Shown here: positions 10,372 to 19,252 of the stretch, one piece after another
Layout: every line of letters starts with the position of its first letter
Numbering within the stretch: position 1 is the first letter of the stretch
Source: Tritrichomonas musculus
Lineage: Eukaryota; Parabasalia; Tritrichomonadida; Tritrichomonadidae
Length of the DNA stretch: 64,000 nt
NCBI GenBank assembly: GCA_039105265.1
Contig: JAPFFF010000012.1
Coordinates: forward strand, 1 to 64,000
Reading direction: 5' to 3'
Made by a program: the position numbers and the translations under genes
The notes under the pieces: generated by a model
The model's database searches: none
What the model was told of the DNA's origin: nothing
What the model saw: the letters and a program-made list of their open reading frames with translations, nothing else

Positions 10372-11013
10372 TTTATAAAAATTAACTTTTTGATCTTTTA
10401 TTGTTTTCAATAAAATTTTTATTTTTTAATTTCCTTCTTAAATTTTATAATAATGCTAAAAATTATCTTATTTCTATTTTTGAATTCACATTTTAATTTT
10501 AAAAATTAAAAAATATTTAATTATATTTCATATATTTATATTGATATAATTCTATTTTTTATTGAATTAATTGAAAATTCAATTAATAAATTTTTCCAAT
10601 ATAATATAAACTATCTTATTGTATTAATTTCAATTCATATATATAATTAATTTTTTATTATATAAATTAAATATATAATTAAATAACAGAATTAATTAAT
10701 ATTTTGTGAAATATTATTGTAATGAGAATACGCTATTTGTTTGTATATGATGAAAATCTTTTTAACCTCAGCTGTGTTAATCAATATTAACAAAAAATGG
10801 CATATGTTCTTTAAAAAATAAAATCCATAGTATTTAATTTCTTACAAAATTAAATTATGTTCAATAGAATATTAAAAGAAATCATAGATTATTTTGTAAT
10901 ATATAGAAATAATAACAAATTTTACTATATAGATCAATGAAACCTTTTTATGATTGAAGACCAATTATAAGTTTAAAAAGTTCTTATTAAATCGCTCTAT
11001 TTATTTCGCAATT
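10372..11013. promoter_or_regulatory. Divergent intergenic region between two genes
   Basis: A 640-base, extremely AT-rich spacer that serves two divergent genes. Next to the left gene the minus strand reads GATCAAAAAGTTAATTTTT about 25 bases before the ATG, an instance of the recurrent TCAAAAAGT word discussed in the findings. No gene or RNA is visible. Confidence 0.4.
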
Positions 11014-13548
11014 ATGTCTGTTTATTCATATAATATTCGTGATGCAACAGACCATGTTAAATCATGGGTTCCTACAAAAAATGTTGAATTAACAGAACTT
11101 GGAATTATAGATATCAATGGAAATAATAATTATTATCTCGCTTTATCTAACAATGGGAAAGTATTTATTCAGGGAGAGGCGCAATGGATGAATCCACAAA
11201 AATACAACACACCAACATTAGTGCCTGGACTTCCTCAAGGGATTCAAATTGTGGAATTAGCAACTTCGCTCGATAATTTTGCAGTACGAACATCAACAGG
11301 CTGTGTATACGCATGTGGAACCAATTTTTCGCCAACTTTACAATGCATATATCAAGTTGGTGAAGCCAAGCAAATAGCAGTCAATAAGAAAAGCATACTA
11401 GTTTCTACAAAAAAGTCGCTTATAACATTTACTTCTTTAACAAATTCAACTACTATTTCATTAACAGATCGAACAGTTACTAATATTGCTCCTTATGATA
11501 CCGGATTTCTTGTTCTTCTTAGTGATGGCATTTTATATTCGACATTCAAATTCCACGATCTTGGATTAAACATTCAATCCTCAGTTCAAAATCTATACAT
11601 TGTTTCAGGCTTTCTTGGACCTCAAATGGTATATATGGAAGCATCGCTCAATGAAATTATTTGCATTTACGTCGATGGCTCATTAGTTTACGGTTGGGCA
11701 GATCAAGAACATGAATCCGACTATCCTGTTCTTGCAACTTTTCCAAATTTCCCGATTGATGATTCATGTGTTTGCCATGTCCACATTTCCCGCGATTTAA
11801 TCTGGGTTCTTACGTCCAGCAACGATATTTATTACATAAGCAAGCTTCCGGCCCTTAATCCAGACAATGGCCGCGTTGCTCGCTTCAAAAAAGTTCCAGA
11901 AGGATTTCCCTCAAATATTTGTCACTTTTCATCGAATTGGGATGAAATTTTTCTTTTTGAAAACTCATCAGGAAGCATCAAGCATGAGCCAATCGTTGGA
12001 AATATCAACATAGAGACCCTCCCTAAGCGAACGCAGCCATTTATGCTTCACACACAAAATTTGGGTTCTTTTTTGGTCGATCCTTTAGGACTTGTTCAGC
12101 TTGGCTTTCGCCCTGGTGACCATGTCTGCTCGCCTGATGGTGAGCAAATGATTATTATCGGCAAGACCAAAGAAGAATTGTGTGTAAAAGGAATTGTTGA
12201 CAGAAACATCAATCTTCTTCCGCTTCCCGATTTGTCGACCATTTTATTTCAATGGAAGTTAAGTGACAGATCAGGGGCGGTTTTGAAGGATGTTGAAATC
12301 AACAATAATAAACTCGTTCTTCAAATTGATTGCTCATCAGCTGGTCTTTCTCGTTTTTGTTTCTTTAAACCTGGCGATATCATTGAGCATTCAAAATTCG
12401 GCCAAGGAACCGTCATTGGCGAACGTTGCAACTCTGTTTGGATTCGATATCACAAAGACGGCGTCGTTCGGATGTGTGCACAAACGTCGAGTCGTGCACT
12501 ACACACTGAGCATAAGCTTATTAAGAGATCTGATGTTGAGAACGTTCTTGTTCGGGAAGGAATCGATGGCAACATTTTCTTGATTGAGCCGACAAACGTT
12601 GGCACTTTTGAGTCAGGCTGCATCGTCTCCAGCACCGAATATGGACTCGGTAAGTATCTGGGCACAGCGAGTGGCCAATTGGCTGTTAATTTCATCCATG
12701 ACGGTTGTTATTGTAGACTCGTTCCAAGGACGCATTCATTGATCTTGAAAAGATCGGTCAACAGTGAAGCTGGCTGTCCTGTTACGTGCATTGATTCGAC
12801 CGTTCAATATCTCGATGTGAGCTGTAGAAATTGCAATGAAAAGTTCGGAATCGTGCCGTGTGACGTCATTCGAATTAACAACCAAATTGCTTTCTGCGTT
12901 GGAATTGGCACGTTTGAAGACGTGCCTTCATTGATGTTTGAAACAGAAATGATGATCAAACATGGACTCGGCGTCGGTGCTTTTGCGAAAGGCCAAATTA
13001 ATGATAGCTTTGAAATTATCGCAAGAGTCTCTCAAGAAGGAAAAGTGACAAAAACTTTGAATGATGGTTCTTCTATTGATTTGAGTATAAATACAGACGA
13101 CTTTAAATTCGCGAAATTGCTGCCAGCGGACGAGTTGACAATCAATGGAATGCAATGCATCGTCTGCGGAATCGATCCTGTAAAGAATCAAATATTCGTC
13201 CAATTCGAGAAGTCTAAAGAAGTCCGTCCTTTGAGCAATGACGACTCGTTCATCCTCTATTATAGAAGATTGAACGTGCCAACTAAAGTTAACGCTAACG
13301 TGAAGAATAGCGAGATTAGACAAAGTTGCTGGATCGATCTGGAACATCTTCGTGATTTGGCTCTTCTGCCGTGCGACATTGTCGAAGAAGACAATGGAAA
13401 ATTCGCTATCGTTGGAGCTATCGATCAGAACCACTTCATCGCAAGCAAGCTTGATAAGGATAACGGAAACTTGGAACCTGAAATACTCATCGTGCCAAAT
13501 GGAAAGACACCAAAAGTATTGTCGTCTGTTTTTGATGTTGATATTTAA
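11014..13548 (+). CDS. RCC1-like beta-propeller protein with tandem C-terminal modules
   Basis: The first ATG of the frame is at 11014 (844 residues); an upstream extension begins only at TTG. Residues ~1-360 show RCC1-type blades: GNNNYYLALSNNGKVFIQG, then DNFAVRTSTGCVYACGTNF, with further blades. RCC1 repeats form a seven-bladed propeller used in GTPase exchange or protein binding. The C-terminal half has four or five related modules of 60-90 residues around the theme pGDvv....G.G.viG, for example FKPGDIIEHSKFGQGTVIGE near residue 450 and FESGCIVSSTEYGLGKYLG near 530, followed by CRNCNEKFGIVPCDVI. Such modules follow RCC1 blades in other large protist proteins, but I cannot name the family. 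The second half is visibly richer in G+C than the first. The stop overlaps TAAA. Confidence 0.7.
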   Translation: MSVYSYNIRDATDHVKSWVPTKNVELTELGIIDINGNNNYYLALSNNGKVFIQGEAQWMNPQKYNTPTLVPGLPQGIQIVELATSLDNFAVRTSTGCVYACGTNFSPTLQCIYQVGEAKQIAVNKKSILVSTKKSLITFTSLTNSTTISLTDRTVTNIAPYDTGFLVLLSDGILYSTFKFHDLGLNIQSSVQNLYIVSGFLGPQMVYMEASLNEIICIYVDGSLVYGWADQEHESDYPVLATFPNFPIDDSCVCHVHISRDLIWVLTSSNDIYYISKLPALNPDNGRVARFKKVPEGFPSNICHFSSNWDEIFLFENSSGSIKHEPIVGNINIETLPKRTQPFMLHTQNLGSFLVDPLGLVQLGFRPGDHVCSPDGEQMIIIGKTKEELCVKGIVDRNINLLPLPDLSTILFQWKLSDRSGAVLKDVEINNNKLVLQIDCSSAGLSRFCFFKPGDIIEHSKFGQGTVIGERCNSVWIRYHKDGVVRMCAQTSSRALHTEHKLIKRSDVENVLVREGIDGNIFLIEPTNVGTFESGCIVSSTEYGLGKYLGTASGQLAVNFIHDGCYCRLVPRTHSLILKRSVNSEAGCPVTCIDSTVQYLDVSCRNCNEKFGIVPCDVIRINNQIAFCVGIGTFEDVPSLMFETEMMIKHGLGVGAFAKGQINDSFEIIARVSQEGKVTKTLNDGSSIDLSINTDDFKFAKLLPADELTINGMQCIVCGIDPVKNQIFVQFEKSKEVRPLSNDDSFILYYRRLNVPTKVNANVKNSEIRQSCWIDLEHLRDLALLPCDIVEEDNGKFAIVGAIDQNHFIASKLDKDNGNLEPEILIVPNGKTPKVLSSVFDVDI

Positions 13549-14129
13549 ATATTAAACAATTTGTTTTATTTAAAAATACTTTGTATTTTTTTTCTTTTTC
13601 TTTTCTTTATTAATATATAAAATTGCTGTGTTTGATCAATGCTTCTATTTTAATTAATTAAGGAATTTGAAAAATATACGTTTTTTTATATTCTATTAAA
13701 GAGAATGCGTATTTTAATTAATATCCATTTATATCTCTTTGATATGATTCTTCACTTTTTTCTTTATAATTTGATCAAAGATCAAAATTAATTTCATTCT
13801 TTTATATAAAAATCAAATTTGTTTTCAAGCCTTCACCATCAGGTGAATTTAAATTAACATTATTTATATGATAATCATTGTCTCTGTGAACTTTGAAAAT
13901 AAATATTTTCAAGAAGAGGACATTTTACTTGTTAGGTAACTAGCGATCTTTGCCAGGAAAACTCACTCTTTAAGTTTTGTGGAAAAAAAAAAAAGAAAAA
14001 TCAGGCGAGTATGAAAATGAAAGTCATTGATTTTATGAAAACTTTTTTAGGTTTCTCAATTGCAAATTGCCAGAATGGCTGACACTGTTTTTAATAAACA
14101 ATTCAAATAAAGTTTATATCAACCTTTTT
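13549..14129. other. Intergenic, AT-rich
   Basis: About 580 bases with T- and A-rich runs. A weakly coding-looking minus-strand stretch near 13800-13920 (…NLNSPDGEGLKTNL…) could be the decayed tail of the BspA-like pseudogene to the right, but cannot be joined to it with confidence. Confidence 0.4.
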
Positions 14130-15200
14130 TTTATAATATTGATGGAATCATAATTATGAGTTTTTGACAATTAGAAAAAGCTGATAAAGAATATAAATCC
14201 AATTTTGATTTTTCTGAAATTTCAACTATTTGAAGATTTTGGCAAAATATAAATGAATATTCACATATTGTCGAAACTTTTGCTGGAATAAACAAATCTT
14301 TGATTTTAATATCTGAAAATGTTTGTTAATTAGAATTTGTTGGAATTTCAACTTTTGTCAGATTATCACAATGTTCAAATGCGCCTTCACATATTTGTGA
14401 AACATCTGGTATTTGTTTTTGCAAAAGCATATTTTCCAATTGTTTGCAAATTAGAATTTGATGAAATTTCAGCTTCTGCCAATTGCTTGCAACAATCAAA
14501 AGCATCATTGAATATGATTTTGAAATTTGTCTGATGTCACGACATGCAAAGAAAAACATGTCAAATTCAATATTACTTTCATCACTTTTTCTTACTAAAT
14601 ATTTGTCATCAATTAACTTGAATTGACCATTTGATGGTGAAATTGTAACTCTAGTCAAATTTTCAGTTCCAAAGCAGCCTCCTTCCAATTCTCTCAAACC
14701 CGAAGGAAAAATAAATTTATTCAATATTTGAATCAAACAATTGTTTGCAAATTACCAGTTTGTCGAACCTACTTTTTTAGCTTCGCTCAAAAAGTAGGTT
14801 CGACAAACTGGAATTCTTTTCAATTTCACTTCTTTGGATGAATTTCAACTTTTTACAAAGAAAAGCAATCTGAAAAAAAAAAAAAAAAAAATTCAAATTT
14901 TTGTAACCGTTTATGGAATACAAATTTCTTTGATTTGTGAATTGTAAAAGGCCTTTGATTCAATTCTTTCCAAATTAGAATGTGGATGAATTTCTACTTT
15001 TGTAAGAAATGAGAAATTGTCAAGCGTACTTACATAAACATTTCTTTGTTTAACTGTTCATGGAATAGTAAGATGGTCAATATCATTTCTGATTTTAAAT
15101 AATGTCCCTGTTTGGCTTGTTTTATCAATTTTGAATGTAAGATCTTTTGAATCCAAGGTCACCTTTTTTGCATGCTTTACTCCTATGCATTTTTATTTAT
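14130..15200 (-). pseudogene. BspA-like leucine-rich repeat (LRR_5) pseudogene
   Basis: Read on the minus strand across several frames, the region shows repeated BspA-type units: GVKHAKKVTLDSKDLTFKID, then LTKVEIHPHSNLERIESKAF, then ENLTRVTISPSNGQFKLIDD, CEGAFEHCDNLTKVEIP and finally IKDLFIPAKVSTICEYSF and SAFSNCQKLIIM. The 23-residue LRR_5 spacing with the x-F-x-x-C-x-x-L core is typical of the very large BspA-like surface protein families of trichomonads. The longest surviving frame is 136 codons (14326-14736). Stops and frame changes break the rest, so it is dead. A hairpin insertion sits inside it at 14755-14811. Confidence 0.7.
14755..14811. repeat. Perfect inverted repeat (23-bp arms, 11-bp loop)
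   Basis: The left arm begins CCAGTTTGTCGAACCTAC at 14755 and ends in five T (14777). The loop is TAGCTTCGCTC (14778-14788). The right arm at 14789-14811 is the exact reverse complement of the left. It lies inside the BspA-like pseudogene and interrupts its unit pattern, so it looks inserted. AATT occurs on both flanks, three bases out on the left, and could be a trace of a target duplication. Confidence 0.85.
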
Positions 15201-15765
15201 TCAAAATCTTCTTTAAAATGAAGATTATTAAAGTTTGTGAGAGAATTGAAAGATTTTTTTACTTCTTTTCTTCATGTATTTCTGTATTTACATATTTCTC
15301 ATATTCGCCAATGGGAATTTGGAACTTTTCTGATTCTAATTTCATATTTTGTAATTGAAAATTTGAAAAAAAAATCGACTTTTGAATGAGTGGGATTAGA
15401 GTCCCCATTGGTGTTTCCCACATCAATTCAAATCTGGTTGGTGTGGGGTTTTGAATAATAAAAAATAAATGCATATACAAAAAGTGGAGGTATTTGTTTA
15501 TGAAAATATTTATATAATTCCAAAAATTTTATTTAGCAGAATCGTCCTGATATTTGGTTAAAAATGGTTAACATTGGATAAGAATGGTAAATTTAGGAAA
15601 GGTTAGGAATTGTGTTGAAAGCAATGTAAAATATTTTGTTTTTTCTTTAAAATTCATGATGAAATTGTCTATTTGAGAACTTCATATCAAAGCTAACCAC
15701 TTTTACATGATTAAAATGGCTCAAATAATGAATAGAAAAATTATATAAATTTATTGTTTTTTTTA
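15201..15765. other. Intergenic, no gene seen
   Basis: AT-rich sequence between the BspA-like pseudogene and the 3' end of the broken discoidin gene. Short open frames on both strands show no family features. Confidence 0.4.
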
Positions 15766-16663
15766 TTATTCTGACTTGATTGAACCAAAGAATTCTATTC
15801 TTGACAACCCAACGTAATATTTATATATTTCATGATAAGAAGCCCTCCAATTGTCGATTTGCACATATTTGATATATCTGTAGTATTTTCCTGGCGTTGA
15901 ACATTCGAAATGGGCCCACTTGCTTGGACCGTTCAATTGATCATTGTTTTCTTTCAAGTCGATCAATTCCCAGCCATTGTGATCATTGGATCCAACCATT
16001 TTCCATGTTTTTGGATGAAGAGTGCCCGTCGCGTTGTAAATTGTCTGGATTGTGTAAGATGTCAGATTTATTTTTCTTTTGACGAAATCGAATTCGATGA
16101 AAGCATCTTCTTCAAGGTGTGTTTAGATATGCTTTACGGACATCTGGGTCGTCATACAGCAAGAGATTTGATATCGGGAATTGAGGAGACGTTCCTGTTT
16201 CTAAGAGTCGCATGTGATCGTTATTTCCATCAACAACGTCTTTTGTGCTTCGCTTGATGTATGAGATGATTCCGTTGAATTTATTATCGTTGTTCAAATA
16301 TTTGCATTCAATAATGCCTAATTCGATGTCATCACCGCCATTGTCAAGAATGCTTAATATCTGATTAAATAAATTTCGTTTATCTTCGCTGATTGTTACA
16401 TCATTCCCATTACTTTCGATTAATGAACGCATTATGTCGCTGATATCTTCAATTTGACAGTTATGGTTTCCAAGTGTGAAGATATATTGATCAATTCTTT
16501 GATCATTAACAAATTGTTCATCAATCTTTTTTGATATGAGTCGAGCTTTGTTTACTGTTGTGTTTATGATGACTTTCTTTTGTTTCTGAATTTCAATATC
16601 ATCATTTTGTTTTTTTTGTGTATTTGATTGCAATGATGATTTTGAAATTGCCACTTTGATCAT
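15766..16663 (-). pseudogene. F5/8 type C (discoidin) domain protein, one frameshift
   Basis: The first part (ATG at 16663, 183 codons) has a BTB/BACK-like helical region, then the F5/8C start KFNGIISYIKRSTKDVVDGNND and SNLLLYDDPDVRKAYLN. The second part continues the same domain in another frame: LEEDAFIEFDFVKRKINLTS, TLHPKTWKMVGSNDHNGWEL, and the closing LSRIEFFGS. The frames differ by one base at about 16112-16125. In the intact paralogues at 26277-27551 and 46178-47485 these blocks are continuous (SWLCIEF, HPKSWVIEGSND, SIELFGQ). It lacks their BTB-like first ~100 residues. A real one-base indel or a sequencing error would both explain it. Confidence 0.7.
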
Positions 16664-17029
16664 TTATCAATAATCTCTGAAGAAATGTTTTAGGTGTTTT
16701 GTAAACATACATTTACTATAATGATATGATAAATAATTTAAATTTTGATTTAAATTTTTTTTTGGAAAAATAGAGGTATGGAAACTAACTTTTGTGAGAA
16801 TTTGTGAAAAATGTAAAAATGAAATTATCTTATTATATTAAATAAAAAAAATTAAATTTTATATAAATTTAAAATTTGTATATATATGTTAATATGAAAA
16901 AAATAAATTATAACTAAATTTAAAAGAAAGGACAAAATTTCACTATTTTCTAAAACGCTCAATATAACATTAATTTTAAAAAAATATCTACCAGTGTTAA
17001 CTACAATATTAGAAAAAAGAGCTCAAAAT
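16664..17029. other. Intergenic, very AT-rich
   Basis: Nothing recognisable apart from A/T runs. Confidence 0.4.
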
Positions 17030-17530
17030 GATCAAAAATCTTTTTTTATTAAGAAAAAACCATTTTTATGATATCTTTTGTGATGTGATGTTTTGAGAAT
17101 GCAAAAAAATCTTCATTCCTGGACTTATCGTATATTTTTGTTTTACTAAAATTTTATATAAAAAATAATCTAATTATATTTAAGAAAATTTTAAATTTTT
17201 ATAGATTTTAAATAAAGATATTTCCAAAAAAATGATAATATTTGTAAAACATTGAAAACAAAAGAAATAATGAGTATAATTCCATGTTAAAAAATAAATT
17301 GATCTTAGAAATTGCAAATTTAAAACAAGAAATCTGAGGTCTTCGATCATAATGAAATCTATTAAAAGAAAAATCGGATACATTAATTACAATCAATGTA
17401 AATCAAGATATTAAAAATTATGATTGGCCAAAAGAATAATTCAGAAACAAGCATAAAAAATGAATTTTTAATGTTCAAATGATATTTGATGATTTTGGAA
17501 CAAATGAAAAGCATGAAAGCTCAAAAGGAA
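17030..17530 (+). pseudogene. Decayed BTB/coiled-coil paralogue remnant
   Basis: On the plus strand two neighbouring frames read as damaged protein. The first, near 17030-17160, gives LLRKNHFYDIFCDVMF, a stop, then ECKKIFIPGLIVYF, which resembles the first strand pair of a BTB domain. The second, near 17240-17525, gives IENKRNNEYNSMLKNKLILE and IANLKQEI followed by stops, then LLKEKSDTLITINVNQDIK and IFNVQMIFDDFG. BTB, then coil, then C-terminal domain is the order of the discoidin proteins nearby. I infer a dead member of that family, much older than the one at 15766. Confidence 0.3.
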
Positions 17531-18346
17531 TTATATATATATAAAACACTATTTTTTTTTAGAAAACATGCAATTAAATGAAATAATATCATTCATAAAA
17601 ATAAGTAAATGTTTTTATTTTATTTGTTTTTTACATATATAAATATATCAAATCAAAAAAAAAAAAAAAATTAATGATAAAATCATTTTTTTTTATTCAT
17701 ATGAAATTATAAGGATTTAAAAGTCAAATATTCTTATTCTCTCCTGATTTATTTTTTAAAAAAGTTTATTTTTGAAAATTTTTATATTCTATAGTTTATT
17801 GTTTTTTTTGTGAAAGTTTGCTTCAAATTATTAATATTTGTTTATCTTTAAAATCTATCTGTAAAAATTTAATTAAATTTTATATATATATTATATGTTT
17901 TATATTATTTATAATATGATAATATTAAATTTGATTTATCCAGGAATTAGAGTTTCCGTACCTCTGGAAAAATATTGAATTATTTGAAACATCATATTGA
18001 ATTAATTCAATTTTTATGAATATTCAATTTTTTCCAAAAATTTTTTGTTTATAATATCTTAACATCTAAAGCATATATTTATCCCAACAAAATTAGAGTT
18101 ATTCACAAAATTCAATATTTTTCCAAAATTTATTACTCGCCAAACTTACTTATAAACGAATACCAAAAAAGTTGAGTTTTTGATGTTGCTCACTTTTTTT
18201 TATTCATATTGTTGGAGTATTATTAAAACAACAGTCATTTGTAAATTGATGCAAATAGGCCATTTTGATTCAAAACTTGTTTTCAGTTCCATGAAAATCT
18301 ACAAAAACGTGATAGCAAATTTAGGTGAGAGATTCTTATTAACCAG
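17531..18346. other. Intergenic, extremely AT-rich
   Basis: About 800 bases of A/T-dominated sequence with short TATATA runs. No gene or RNA seen. Confidence 0.4.
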
Positions 18347-18411
18347 ATGACAATCGATGAAAAAAGCAATTTACAAAATTGCTATTTTCAATACCTTTTT
18401 GTCTTAACAAT

Positions 18412-18862
18412 TGTTGACCAAATTAGTTATGCATTGAGTTTTTTTTTAATTTTCTTTGATGAAAAAATTCAAAATATTCAAATCTATCAAAATAGTTCAA
18501 CAGTTTCTTTAGACCATTATATGCAGCATAATTCAACGCCGTTATATTAAATGTTGAAGTTAAATTCGATAAATCATTCAATTTTTCAATCCAATGAAAA
18601 AAGTTAGATTTGAATATTTTAAACTTTTTCTGATTTATAATGTTTATAATGTTGATATCAATCCATTTTTCAATAATATAAAGAATTAATATATAATGCA
18701 TATTTATTTTATTAGTGTCCATTTTGGATTTTATCGTAGGATAACCGTTTAATTGGATGGAGAAAAAAGCCAGCTTGGATTTTTCATTTTTCATATAAAA
18801 AATCAAAAGTTTTAATAGATGGATTCTTATTCTCAAAAAGTTCTTAATGTCAACAATAGAAT

Positions 18863-18903
<41 letters not shown>

Positions 18904-18996
18904 AATAATGTAAACTATTGAATGGATTTTTTTCTGAGTAAATCCAAAATAAACCATTGAATGGATATATAAAAAATTTCTATCGTTGACATTATT

Positions 18997-19034
<38 letters not shown>

Positions 19035-19113
19035 GATTTTTTGTAAAATAGTTTACCTTTATTTTGCATCAAAGAAAATTAAAAAACTCAATGCATAACT
19101 AATTTGGTCAACA
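18412..19113. repeat. Fold-back structure: 47-50 bp inverted repeat around two T tracts
   Basis: The left arm 18412-18461 (TGTTGACCAAATTAGTTATG…) and the right arm 19067-19113 are reverse complements except for the length of one homopolymer run (nine versus six bases). Between them a second 15-base inverted pair with one mismatch lies at 18847-18861 and 18978-18992. Each member of that pair is followed by a long T tract: 39 T at 18864-18902 and 36 T at 18998-19033. No transposase frame lies inside. It could be a fold-back element or a repair scar. Confidence 0.75.
18423..18836 (-). pseudogene. Ankyrin-repeat protein remnant
   Basis: A 137-codon minus-strand frame has one recognisable ankyrin-type segment near its C-terminus, NITALNYAAYNGLKKLLNYF, matching the consensus TALHxAAxxGxxxxxxxL. 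The part before it is hydrophobic and Asn/Ile-rich (ILYIIEKWIDINIINI…), like a decayed helical region. The frame reads through the left arm of the fold-back structure. Trichomonads carry hundreds of ankyrin genes; this looks like a fragment of one. Confidence 0.4.
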
Positions 19114-19252
19114 GCAAATGGGCAAAAATAAAGAATTTATTGTTTTTTTAAATAATTTTTCCAAAATACGGATAAAATTAGATATCTAATTTGGACAAAT
19201 TTATTTATACAAAAATAGAGTTTCAAGTTTGAATTAATAAAACAATTTTTAT

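Noticed and set aside
10954-11013. N-terminal extension of the RCC1-like protein
   Set aside because: It begins at TTG. The first ATG is at 11014. Similar TTG or GTG extensions were rejected for the genes at 10371, 26277, 28721, 33665, 41418, 42225 and 44686.
14755-14811. GGTTCGA in the hairpin read as a tRNA T-loop
   Set aside because: It is part of a perfect palindrome with an 11-base loop. No cloverleaf arms are present.
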